From: Natronorubrum aibiense
GTDB taxonomy: Archaea; Halobacteriota; Halobacteria; Halobacteriales; Natrialbaceae
Assembly (NCBI RefSeq): GCF_009392895.1
Contig: NZ_CP045488.1
Location: 2,914,001-2,978,000, forward strand
Reading direction: 5' to 3'
Length of the DNA: 64,000 nt
The notes beneath the pieces are model-generated. The model did no database searches. It was not told the origin of the DNA and was given only the letters and a program-made list of their open reading frames with translations. This document shows, one piece after another, positions 27,042 through 35,162 of this stretch. Each line of letters opens with the position of its first letter. Position 1 is the stretch's first letter. A program made the translations under genes and the position numbers.

Positions 27042-28544
27042 ATGGCGAACGACGTTCCCGAGCACGAGCCCTATTCTTCGAAACTGACCGTACCGGAAGC
27101 ACTGACCTTTGATGACGTCCTTCTTCGGCCGAAGGAGAGTCGCGTCGAACCGGACGACGCTGATCTCACCTCGAACGTCTCCAAAAACGTCGAGGTTTCC
27201 GTCCCGATCCTCTCGGCGGCGATGGACACCGTTACCGAAAGCGGGATGGCGATCGCAATGGCCCGCCACGGCGGTCTCGGCGTCCTCCACCGCAACATGA
27301 ACATCGACCAGATGGTCGAAGAGATCGAGCGCGTCAAAAGCGCAGACGAGCTCATCATCCCCCTCGAGTCGGTTGTCACCGTCGATCCCGAGATGAGCGT
27401 CCGGGAGGCCGACGAACGGATGGCCCGCAACGGCGTCGGCGGCGCACCCGTCGTCAACACCCAGGGTGAAGTGCTCGGGATCATCTCGAGTACCGACATC
27501 CGGCCTCACCTCGAGGTCAACGAGGACGACCCGGTCACCGCGGCGATGACTGACGAAGTCATCACGGCACCCGAGGAGATCGACCCCCGTGACGCGTTCG
27601 ACCTGATGTACGATCACAAGATCGAGCGTGTGCCGGTCGTCGACGACGAGAACCTGCTCGTCGGTCTCGTGACAATGCAGGGTATCCTCCAGCGCCGAGA
27701 GTACAAGGAAGCCGTCCGCGACGAGGACGGCCGGCTGCGCTGTGGCGTCGCCGTCAGCCCGTTCGAGCAAGACCGTGCCGAAGCCGCCGACGAAGCCGGC
27801 GCGGACGTGCTCTTTATTGACACCGCCCACGCGCACAACTTGAATGTCATCGATGGCGCTCGAGAGATCAAAGAGGCCGTCGACGCCGACGTCGTGGTCG
27901 GCAACGTTGGGACCCGCGAGGCGGCCGCGGATCTCGTCGACTTCGCGGACGGCATCAAAGTCGGGATCGGTCCCGGCTCGATCTGTACGACCCGAATCGT
28001 TTCGGGTGCCGGCATGCCCCAGATCACCGCTGTCGCGCAGGTCGCAGACGTCGCGAACGAACACGACGTGCCCGTGATCGCCGACGGCGGCATCCGCTAC
28101 TCGGGCGACGCGATCAAGGCGATCGCCGCCGGCGCGGACGCGGTCATGCTCGGCTCGTACTTCGCCGGCACCGAGGAGGCCCCCGGACGCGTCGTGACGA
28201 TGAACGGCAAGAAGTACAAGCAGTACCGCGGCATGGGGTCGGTCGGCGCGATGAAATCCGGCGACAGCGACCGATACCTCAAGGACGAGCCCGACGAGGA
28301 CGACGAGTACGTTCCGGAGGGTGTCGAAGCCGCAACGCCGTACAAAGGGACGCTCAAATCCGAACTCCACCAGCTCGCCGGCGGAATGCAGTCGGGGATG
28401 GGCTACGTCGGTGCCGAGACGATCCCAGCGTTCAAGGAACGGGCTGAATTCGTCCGCGTCTCCGCAGCCGGTCAGGCAGAGAGCCACGCCCACGACGTCG
28501 TCATCACCGACGAAGCACCGAACTACTCGCCTGACAGCAACTAA
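27042..28544 (+). CDS. guaB: inosine-5'-monophosphate dehydrogenase
   Basis: A 500-residue enzyme that oxidises IMP to XMP with NAD, the committed step of GMP synthesis. The TIM barrel is interrupted after about residue 100 by two CBS domains (about 100-220). The catalytic loop is [17 protein letters not shown], with the active-site cysteine at about 313. [20 protein letters not shown] and [10 protein letters not shown] hold the phosphate-binding and flap residues. ATG 27042 was chosen because the family begins near [13 protein letters not shown]; 111 upstream in-frame codons lack codon bias. A TATA box near 27000 implies a 16-base leader. Confidence 0.95.
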   Translation: MANDVPEHEPYSSKLTVPEALTFDDVLLRPKESRVEPDDADLTSNVSKNVEVSVPILSAAMDTVTESGMAIAMARHGGLGVLHRNMNIDQMVEEIERVKSADELIIPLESVVTVDPEMSVREADERMARNGVGGAPVVNTQGEVLGIISSTDIRPHLEVNEDDPVTAAMTDEVITAPEEIDPRDAFDLMYDHKIERVPVVDDENLLVGLVTMQGILQRREYKEAVRDEDGRLRCGVAVSPFEQDRAEAADEAGADVLFIDTAHAHNLNVIDGAREIKEAVDADVVVGNVGTREAAADLVDFADGIKVGIGPGSICTTRIVSGAGMPQITAVAQVADVANEHDVPVIADGGIRYSGDAIKAIAAGADAVMLGSYFAGTEEAPGRVVTMNGKKYKQYRGMGSVGAMKSGDSDRYLKDEPDEDDEYVPEGVEAATPYKGTLKSELHQLAGGMQSGMGYVGAETIPAFKERAEFVRVSAAGQAESHAHDVVITDEAPNYSPDSN

Positions 28545-28550
28545 GACGAC

Positions 28551-30227
28551 TCACTCCGCCGTGAGTTCCGTCCGCCGAATCTTCCCGGTGGTCGTCGTCG
28601 GTAACTCGTCACGAAACTCGATTTCGCGCGGGTACTCGTAGGCCGCCAACCGCTCGCGGACGAGGTCGCGAAGGTCGGCCCGTAACTCGTCGGTCGCCGC
28701 TGCCTCGGACGTGGGCTGGACGACCGCCCTGATAATCTCGCCGCGCGTCTCGTCCGGCACGCCCACGACCCCGATCTGCGAGACGGCCTCGTGTGTGAGT
28801 AGCGTTTCTTCGACCTCCCGTGGCGCGACGCGATAGCCGCTCGTGATGATGAGATCGTCGTCTCGAGCGGCAAACCAGAGGTAGCCGTCGTCGTCTCGCT
28901 CGGCGAGGTCGCCGGTACGGTGCCAACGGTCTCCGTCCGGGCCGTCCACGAGCGTCACCGCGTCCGTCTTCGCCGGTTCGTTCCAGTACTCCTCGAAGAT
29001 CACGGGATCGTCATCGCGACGTACCGCGATTTCACCGACCGATCCCGGGTCGACTCGTTCGCCCGTTTCGGGGTCGAGTACCGCGACCTCGTGGCCCGGC
29101 ACCGGCTTGCCCATACTCCCCGGCTTCGCCGGGAACCACTCCCGGCAGTTCGTGACGAGCAGGTTCGCCTCCGTCTGGCCGTAGAGTTCGTTGACGACCA
29201 CTCCCGCGAGTTCCTCGTCGGCCCACTCGAGGATTTCGTTCGTCAGGGGTTCGCCGCCGGAACAGATCGCCTCGAGCGAGAGGTCGTAGCGCTCGGTCGG
29301 TTCGTCGACGTCTATCAGCATGCGGATCGCGGTCGGCGGGAGGAAGGCGTTCGTCACGGCTTCCGCGGCCATGAGTTCGAACGCGCGCTCGGCGTCGAAC
29401 GACCCCATCGGGTAGCCGACAACCGGCTGTCCGTAGTGCCAGGCGGGGAAGACGAGATCGCCGAGCGCGCCGATCCAGGCCCAGTCGGCGGGCGTCCAGT
29501 AAACGCCGTCGCGGACGTCGCGCTCGAAGTACAGCTGAAACGCCGGGCAGTGGCCGAGCCAGACGCCGTGCGTGTGGAGGACGCCTTTGGGATCGCCAGT
29601 GCTGCCGCTCGTATACATGATGATCGCAGGCGTGTCGACGTCGGTATCGGCGCGCTCGAACGTCGTCCGCTCCCAGTGGATCGCGTCGTCGAACTGCTCC
29701 ATCGAAACTCCGTCATCAGTAGCGCGTTCGTCGTCGGAACCACCGCCGTCGCCGTCGACCACGAGGACGGACTCGAGTGCCGAGCAGTCGGGGGCGACCT
29801 CGTGGATCGTCTCGCGCTGGCTGGCGTCGACGACGGCCACGCGGGCGTCGCTGTCAGTCAACCGATAGCGGAGCGCGTCGTCGCCGAACAACACTGACAG
29901 GGGAAGCGAGATCGCACCCAGCTTCCAGCAGGCGAGATGGGTGAGGACGTTCGCTGGCTTCTGTGGCACGACGACGGCGACGCGGTCGCCGCGTTCGACG
30001 CCGCGAGCCTCGAGGGCGTTTGCAACGGCGTTCGATCGAGCATCGAGGTCGCCGAACGTGTACGTCGTCCGCGAACCGTCGTCGGCCACCTGCACCAGCG
30101 CGGGTTGATCACCGTCGTGTTTGCCGACCAGATCTGCGGCTGCGTTGAAATCGTCGGGGACGTCCCACGAAAACGACTCGCGTGCGTCCGCATCCGTCTC
30201 ACCCTCGGCTGTGACGTGATATACCAT
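28551..30227 (-). CDS. AMP-forming acyl-CoA synthetase
   Basis: A 558-residue member of the ANL superfamily. The phosphate-binding P-loop IIMYTSGSTGDPKGVLHTHG lies near 190, followed by VNELYGQTEANLL near 340, the adenylate motif WHRTGDLAERDDDGYLWFAARDDD near 430, and the catalytic lysine in TTTGKIRRTEL near 550. It activates a carboxylic acid to acyl-CoA with ATP; chain length cannot be deduced from sequence. ATG 30227 was preferred to an upstream in-frame codon because the family begins shortly before FSWDVPDDFNAAADLVG. It converges with guaB, leaving only six bases between the stops. Confidence 0.9.
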   Translation of the reverse strand: MVYHVTAEGETDADARESFSWDVPDDFNAAADLVGKHDGDQPALVQVADDGSRTTYTFGDLDARSNAVANALEARGVERGDRVAVVVPQKPANVLTHLACWKLGAISLPLSVLFGDDALRYRLTDSDARVAVVDASQRETIHEVAPDCSALESVLVVDGDGGGSDDERATDDGVSMEQFDDAIHWERTTFERADTDVDTPAIIMYTSGSTGDPKGVLHTHGVWLGHCPAFQLYFERDVRDGVYWTPADWAWIGALGDLVFPAWHYGQPVVGYPMGSFDAERAFELMAAEAVTNAFLPPTAIRMLIDVDEPTERYDLSLEAICSGGEPLTNEILEWADEELAGVVVNELYGQTEANLLVTNCREWFPAKPGSMGKPVPGHEVAVLDPETGERVDPGSVGEIAVRRDDDPVIFEEYWNEPAKTDAVTLVDGPDGDRWHRTGDLAERDDDGYLWFAARDDDLIITSGYRVAPREVEETLLTHEAVSQIGVVGVPDETRGEIIRAVVQPTSEAAATDELRADLRDLVRERLAAYEYPREIEFRDELPTTTTGKIRRTELTAE

Positions 30228-30368
30228 ACCTCGAGAAGTGTCGACACCGAACAAGAAAAAACCGACGCAGAGAGCAAAGGCGAGGATCGCCAATCATCGA
30301 CCAGGATCCTCGAGTCGACGACACCTGCGGCCCAGCGGACAGAACGCGGGCCCGAGATGACCTGTGAG

Positions 30369-30980
30369 TTACAGCTCTACAGGCGGCGTCGAGAACGCTC
30401 CCTCGTCGACTTCGGGATCGTACTCCTCGAGTGCGGCACGAACGAGTTCGAACACGCTGCGTTTGCTCCAGCGGGCGGTGTTGATGCTGAGATCGTAGAA
30501 CTCGCGCTCGTCGATGTCGATCTCGTAGTAGGACTTGTAGCGCCCGGCTTCGCTGACCTCCCGAACGCGCATCTCGGCTTCGGTCTCGACGCGGTCTTCG
30601 ATACGATCGAGCCGGACGTGCTCGGGAGCATCCAGCCAGATCCGAAGGTCGGCGCGTTCGCCGGCGAGCCAGCCGGCTAAGCGCGACTCGAGGATGAACG
30701 GTTTGTTCGCCGTCCCCCACTCCTCGGCGATCGCCTGCAGCCGCTGATCGAGCGCCCGGTCGATCTCGTCGGACTCCTCTGCCTTCGCCGTCAATTGATT
30801 GAGACTCAGCTCTCGTTCGTCCGCGATTTCGCGGAAGATGTCCCCGCCCGAGACGTACGGACAGCCCATCGCCTCGGCGAGCTGTTCACACAGCGTCGTC
30901 GCCCCACAGCCCGGTGGGCCGGAGACCGTAATGAAGAGTGTCGTATCGATCTCGACCGTCGACGGATCATCCGTGGACAT
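30369..30980 (-). CDS. cmk: cytidylate kinase, archaeal type
   Basis: A 203-residue nucleoside monophosphate kinase that phosphorylates CMP and dCMP. The P-loop is SGPPGCGATTLCEQL near 20, lacking the usual lysine as is normal for archaeal CMP kinases. YVSGGDIFREIA near 43 contacts the nucleotide, and the lid region has ILESRLAGWLAGE and IWLDAPEHVRLDRI near 110-145. The C-terminal YYEIDIDEREFYDLSINTARW is characteristic of this family. It is alone on the minus strand. Confidence 0.85.
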   Translation of the reverse strand: MSTDDPSTVEIDTTLFITVSGPPGCGATTLCEQLAEAMGCPYVSGGDIFREIADERELSLNQLTAKAEESDEIDRALDQRLQAIAEEWGTANKPFILESRLAGWLAGERADLRIWLDAPEHVRLDRIEDRVETEAEMRVREVSEAGRYKSYYEIDIDEREFYDLSINTARWSKRSVFELVRAALEEYDPEVDEGAFSTPPVEL

Positions 30981-31073
30981 ACACGGACACTCACTGTTCT
31001 GCCTAAAAAGGTATCCGGCCGACGACGTCCTCGAGACATCGTGACAGCCGAACGCGGAGGGTTGTCCGCGTCG

Positions 31074-31559
31074 TCAGAAAAACGGCACGCGTCGCGTCTC
31101 GATCGCGACGTCGACGTGGTCGAAGCGTGGATCATCCGCGAGGGACGCGACGACGTCTCGCTGGGAGGCGGCGTCGCTGGTGCTGACCAGCGTCATCTGC
31201 CCTCCGTATCGAGTGTCGACGTCGTCACGCCACTCGAGTTCGAGTTTGGCGCGGCGAAAGCGGGTCCCCTCGAGGAGCCGAATTGACTCGAGGGCCTCGA
31301 GCGGAACGGCGAAGTTCTCCTCGGCGAGATCCTCGAGTTCCTCGGGTCGACTGTCGTCGACGACGGCCCGGTCGCGCTCGCCCATATCGGCTCGCAACAG
31401 CATCGACCGGTACGATTCGCCGACGAAACACCAGACGACGCGATCGTCGGTCACGACCAGCTCCCAGAACTCGATCGAGTTCGGCCGCTGACGGAGCCAG
31501 TGCGTGAGTCGGGCGATCGGGGTATCGGTCTCTGTCATAGTCTCGAGGGACGGTGTCAT
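31074..31559 (-). CDS. conserved haloarchaeal protein (161 aa), unrecognised
   Basis: A 161-residue soluble acidic protein. Its start overlaps the stop codon of the symporter gene as ATGA (31556-31559), so it is translationally coupled to the symporter. An internal ATG at 31538 is an alternative. The sequence has a beta-rich central part (EFWELVVTDDRVVWCFVGESY) and helical edges, with no enzyme motif. Co-translation suggests a role linked to the transporter, such as regulation or cytoplasmic capture, but this is inference. Confidence 0.6.
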   Translation of the reverse strand: MTPSLETMTETDTPIARLTHWLRQRPNSIEFWELVVTDDRVVWCFVGESYRSMLLRADMGERDRAVVDDSRPEELEDLAEENFAVPLEALESIRLLEGTRFRRAKLELEWRDDVDTRYGGQMTLVSTSDAASQRDVVASLADDPRFDHVDVAIETRRVPFF

Positions 31560-33151
31560 CGTTCGAGCAGCGCGTGTAAGTCAGTGGGCACGCTTCGGTC
31601 CGCTGCGACCGTCTGGACGTACACCGAGACGCCGACGAACAGAGCGGTGGCGACCAACAGTGCGACCGTGCCGACCGGGAAGACGTCCGGGTATGGGTAC
31701 CACCACATGATCGATGCCGCCAGCCCGTCGAAGCCGGCGACCTCGAGCGCCATCGGCACGGCGCTAAAGACGATGTTGATGCCGAGTCCGGCGACCAGTG
31801 CGACGATCGCTCCTTCTTTCGTCGCGCCCTTCCAGTTTAGCCCGAAGACGACGACGGGGACGAACGCGGCGGCAAAAAAGCCCCAGCCGATCGTGCCGAG
31901 AATGCCGACCAGCGCGTCGGAGTAGTAGACGACGCCGGTCGAGAGGATCGTCAGCCCGGCCAGCGCACCCTGTGTCACGCGGAGTTCGGTCTGGTCGTCT
32001 TTGATCGGGTGGCCGAGCGCTCGCGGGATGTCCCGCGAGGCGGCTGCCGCGCCGATGTTGAGGAACGAATCGCTCGTGGACATGATCGCCGCGAGCAGTG
32101 CCGCGAGGATGAGCCCGGCGACGACACTCGGCGTGTACTCGAGGACGAAGACGGGGCCGACCTCCGAGGCGGCGAACGTCTCGCCGATCTCGCCGGCTTC
32201 GACCATTGACCGCATCGAGAGTCCCGCCGAGAACGCGATCAGACTCGAGATGGCATAGGAGATCGCCGCGATGGGGGCACCCCATTTCAGGATCGTCATG
32301 TTCCGACTCATGTAGAACTTGGTGATCAGGTGGGGTTGGCCGGCCGCACCGACGGAGAACAGGATCCACCACGCGATCGCCACGAGGACGGCGGCACTCG
32401 CAGAGCCCATCGCGCCGAACGGAGAGACGAGGTTCGGATCCGCACTCGCCAGATTTCGCGAGATGGTGCCCATGCCGCCACCGAATGAGATGGCGTAGGC
32501 GAAGACGAAGCCGGCTCCGACGATCATCGTGATCGCTTGCAGGAAGTCAGTCCAGACGCCGGCGATCATGCCGCCGAGCATACTGTACAACAGCAAGATC
32601 AACGCACCGCCGAGCAGGCCCCAGATGACGGGGATGCCGAAGATCGCCCGCATGACGAACTGGAGGGCAGCGAGGTTCGTCGCGAGGTAGGCGACCACGC
32701 CGATGATGACCGCGAGTCCGGTCAGGCCGCGGACGGTGTCGCTTTCGTAGCGGGCGTACATCGCGTCCGCGAGGGTCAACACGTTCCGGACGTCCGCCAT
32801 CAGCCGCATCCGCTTTGCGAGGACGACCCACGTAAGCAGGAAACCAAGCGGCGCGGTGAAGAAGATCCACAGCGCGGTCGTCCCGAACGAGTAGACGAGT
32901 TCGGGGCCGCCCACGAACCCGAAGCCCGACTGGATCACCGAGAACGCGGTCAGCGCGAGCACCCACGTCCCGACGTTTTTCCCGGTGATCAGAAAGTCGC
33001 TCGTCGAGTTCGTTCGCATCCAGCCCCAGACGCCGATCAGCATCACGACGAACAGATACACGATCCCAAACCCGAGAATAACGGGATCGTCGGCGACGGG
33101 AATGCCGCCCTCCTGCAGCGGGATCGGCTGCACGGCGGGTGCGTTACTCAT
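31556..33151 (-). CDS. sodium:solute symporter (SSS family)
   Basis: A 531-residue permease with about 13 hydrophobic helices. The Na+-binding signature of the family is seen in SDFLITGKNVGTWVLALT and QSGFGFVGGPELVYSFG near 60-95, with LLAAIMSTSDSFLNIGAAAAS near 355 (the conserved small-residue motif). It imports a small solute with Na+, suiting a saline cytoplasm and sodium-rich medium. Its partner is the small protein encoded just upstream. Substrate is unknown (pantothenate, acetate, proline and others are possible). Overlaps with both neighbours make it one operon. Confidence 0.87.
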   Translation of the reverse strand: MSNAPAVQPIPLQEGGIPVADDPVILGFGIVYLFVVMLIGVWGWMRTNSTSDFLITGKNVGTWVLALTAFSVIQSGFGFVGGPELVYSFGTTALWIFFTAPLGFLLTWVVLAKRMRLMADVRNVLTLADAMYARYESDTVRGLTGLAVIIGVVAYLATNLAALQFVMRAIFGIPVIWGLLGGALILLLYSMLGGMIAGVWTDFLQAITMIVGAGFVFAYAISFGGGMGTISRNLASADPNLVSPFGAMGSASAAVLVAIAWWILFSVGAAGQPHLITKFYMSRNMTILKWGAPIAAISYAISSLIAFSAGLSMRSMVEAGEIGETFAASEVGPVFVLEYTPSVVAGLILAALLAAIMSTSDSFLNIGAAAASRDIPRALGHPIKDDQTELRVTQGALAGLTILSTGVVYYSDALVGILGTIGWGFFAAAFVPVVVFGLNWKGATKEGAIVALVAGLGINIVFSAVPMALEVAGFDGLAASIMWWYPYPDVFPVGTVALLVATALFVGVSVYVQTVAADRSVPTDLHALLER

Positions 33152-33644
33152 CGTTCACCTCACCTCCGTCCGCCACTTCGGTCGGCCGTGACGGCTGCTC
33201 CGGTGCCAGCGGAAACGACGTCTGGCGCTGGTGTTTGCGAGCCGAGTCGATGATGTCGTCGACGATCTCCTCGCCTGCGATTCGGTCGAAAATCAACGAG
33301 TAGTAGACTGCGGCAGTGAGTGGCAACAGCCAGATAAACCCGAAGTAAATGAGCGTCGGAATCGGGATCCCGAGGACGTAGGTGTATTCGGTCACGCCCG
33401 GCTCCCACGTCAGCCAGATCCCACCCAATCCGAGCAGGAAGAACACAGTCAGCCCACCGATCAGCCCAGTGTACGGGTCGAGATCGAAGTCACGATCTCC
33501 TCGTTCGATCGTAGCCGAGGCGATCACCGCGAGGATGAACGCAGCGCCGATGAACGAAAACACCCGATACAACCCGAGATTTGCCGTTACCAGTGCGCCA
33601 AGCGAGAGCACACCGATAACACCCATGATTCCATTTCGTGTCAT
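33144..33644 (-). CDS. small membrane subunit upstream of the Na+/solute symporter
   Basis: A 166-residue protein with four hydrophobic helices and a charged C-terminal tail (DIIDSARKHQRQ). Its 3' end overlaps the symporter start by eight bases. The layout of a short membrane protein preceding a large SSS permease recalls YhdT-type or DUF4212-type partner subunits, whose role is to complete or stabilise the transporter. ATG 33644 was chosen over a GTG three codons upstream. The promoter region upstream contains a palindrome (see 33806-33821). Confidence 0.7.
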   Translation of the reverse strand: MTRNGIMGVIGVLSLGALVTANLGLYRVFSFIGAAFILAVIASATIERGDRDFDLDPYTGLIGGLTVFFLLGLGGIWLTWEPGVTEYTYVLGIPIPTLIYFGFIWLLPLTAAVYYSLIFDRIAGEEIVDDIIDSARKHQRQTSFPLAPEQPSRPTEVADGGEVNDE

Positions 33645-33805
33645 TATTATCACTCATGTCGTGCGGCCAGTTCCGTCCACGAAGCGGTTACGACAGTGAT
33701 TCGAGCCCGAACCATCTCGAGTTCGGGGCGACCACTCTCCGTCGTGAGACCGCTCTCGACCGCCGCGATACTAATAAACATGTACGGACGTCCCGAGAAA
33801 ATGTC

Positions 33806-33821
33806 TGTTAACATGTCAACA
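33806..33821. promoter_or_regulatory. imperfect 16-bp palindrome upstream of the symporter operon
   Basis: TGTTAACATGTCAACA reads almost the same on both strands (TGTTrACATGTyAACA). It lies about 30 bp upstream of a minus-strand TATA-like GTTTATTAG (33771-33779) that could serve the symporter operon with a roughly 100-base leader. The position suits an activator site. Single occurrence in the window. Confidence 0.4.
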
Positions 33822-33928
33822 ACCACCGTGGCTGTCGGCGCTCGAAGAAGATCTACTGACAACGCTGTGGAAGGAATTGAAGCGGGCGCGCAGCCGGAGC
33901 GGCGACCGGCCATCGAACGCGTCGGCGG

Positions 33929-34408
33929 TCAGTCCAGAACGAACGAGTTGTCGCAGTCGCCACAGGTGAGTCGGAACGTGCCTTCGTCGGTGAGCGAGAG
34001 CCCGTGACCGACCTCCGCCTCACAGTGTCGACAGTAGACCATCGACTCGATTTCCTCCCAGTCGTGTTTCGCACCGGGGGCGCCGAACGCGAACCCGACG
34101 ACCCGGTCGTCGGAGTCGTTGTAGCCCTGCTGGAACTCGCCCGGGGCAAACCGAATCACGTCGCCCGCTTTGACGGTGACCTCGCCGTCTTCGGTGTCGA
34201 ACGTCGCAACCCCCTCCTGAACGTAGAACACTTCCTCCTGATCGTGATGGGTATGAAAGCCGCCCGAGAACGACTCGCTGGGCTCGAGTTCGAAGTAGTT
34301 CATCGCGAAGTCCGTCATGCCGAGCGCCTGTGAAATCGGCCGGCGAACCGAGTGGATCCCCATCGGATTGGGTTCGACGTCGACGTCGTCGATCGTGACT
34401 TTCTTCAT
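33929..34408 (-). CDS. cupin domain protein with C-terminal zinc ribbon
   Basis: A 159-residue protein. Residues 20-115 form a cupin with metal ligands in HTHHDQEEVFYVQEGVATF (about 52-70) and a second motif GDVIRFAPGEFQQGY near 83-97. Residues 122-155 add a zinc ribbon with YCRHCEAEVG and LTCGDCDNSF, four cysteines in CxxC pairs. The cupin suggests a small-molecule enzyme or binding protein; the ribbon may mediate partner contact. ATG 34408 has a TATA-like AGATAAAAC (34431-34439) 26 bases upstream, so the mRNA is leaderless. Confidence 0.75.
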   Translation of the reverse strand: MKKVTIDDVDVEPNPMGIHSVRRPISQALGMTDFAMNYFELEPSESFSGGFHTHHDQEEVFYVQEGVATFDTEDGEVTVKAGDVIRFAPGEFQQGYNDSDDRVVGFAFGAPGAKHDWEEIESMVYCRHCEAEVGHGLSLTDEGTFRLTCGDCDNSFVLD

Positions 34409-34535
34409 ATCCGTGTGTTTTCCTACCACGAGATAAAACCACACGATTTCACAGGCCGCTCGGACAACCGAGCGCCGAGGACGGGAGAGCCCGCGAAGGG
34501 TAACGCCTACGTTCGTCCACCCCCGAGAAGCGACC

Positions 34536-35096
34536 GTGAACCGCCGTAGGGTACTTCAGGTCGTCGGGGTGTCTGCGACCGCTGGGCTTGCAGGCTGTGT
34601 CGACGGCGTCAAAGAGCACTTCGGGCTACAGGGGATTATCCCCCTCGAGATCCACAGCGAAGCTGATCGGACGTACAACCTCCACATCGAGGCCTACGAG
34701 CGCGACGTAGACCGAAAAAGCTACCAGCAAAGCATCTCCGTTTCGCCCGGTGAGACGGTTGGCGCACCGAACCTCGACAAAGCCGCCCAGAGCCTTCGCG
34801 TCGCCCGAATCGTCGACGACGAACAGTCGGACGTCGAAGCGGTCTCGCTGACGGAGAACACCGAACTCGTGGTGATTACGCTCTACGACGAGGAATTCGA
34901 AGTCGACGTCAGAGAGAACGAATCGGCCGCTGGCAGCGGAAACGAGACGGCTGCGAACGAAACCGAGACCGACGCGAACGAAACGACGAACGAGACCGAC
35001 ACGAACGAAACGACGAACGAGACCGACACGAACGAAACGACGAACGAGACCGACACGAACGAAACGACGAACGAGACCGACACGGCCGACGAATAG
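34536..35096 (+). CDS. Tat-type lipoprotein with NETTNETDT repeat tail
   Basis: A 186-residue exported lipoprotein. The GTG start gives MNRRRVLQVVGVSATAGLAGC with a twin-arginine-like motif and lipobox cysteine at residue 21. A domain of about 110 residues follows without recognised motifs. The C-terminus is a low-complexity tail of about 50 residues, including four perfect tandem copies of a nine-residue unit NETTNETDT. The repeat contains N-x-T sequons (NET), sites that haloarchaea glycosylate, so the tail may be densely N-glycosylated as a stalk; that is an inference. Confidence 0.7.
   Translation: MNRRRVLQVVGVSATAGLAGCVDGVKEHFGLQGIIPLEIHSEADRTYNLHIEAYERDVDRKSYQQSISVSPGETVGAPNLDKAAQSLRVARIVDDEQSDVEAVSLTENTELVVITLYDEEFEVDVRENESAAGSGNETAANETETDANETTNETDTNETTNETDTNETTNETDTNETTNETDTADE
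34977..35084 (+). repeat. four tandem copies of a 27-bp coding repeat
   Basis: Four head-to-tail copies of a 27-base unit encode NETTNETDT in the tail of the lipoprotein at 34536-35096. The copies are identical at the DNA level, suggesting recent expansion by slippage or recombination, and the copy number may vary between strains. Confidence 0.85.
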
Positions 35097-35162
35097 CTCC
35101 GCGCCGACCCGTTTTCCGAGCCGACGCGACCGACCACAGCGACGGCACTCCGCTGTCCGTCT

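Noticed and set aside
34977..35084. Direct repeats considered as a CRISPR array
   Set aside because: The copies are contiguous with no spacers and lie in frame within a coding sequence.
34883..35137. Minus-strand frame with SFVSVSFVV repeats
   Set aside because: It is the reverse reading of the lipoprotein's 27-bp tandem repeat.
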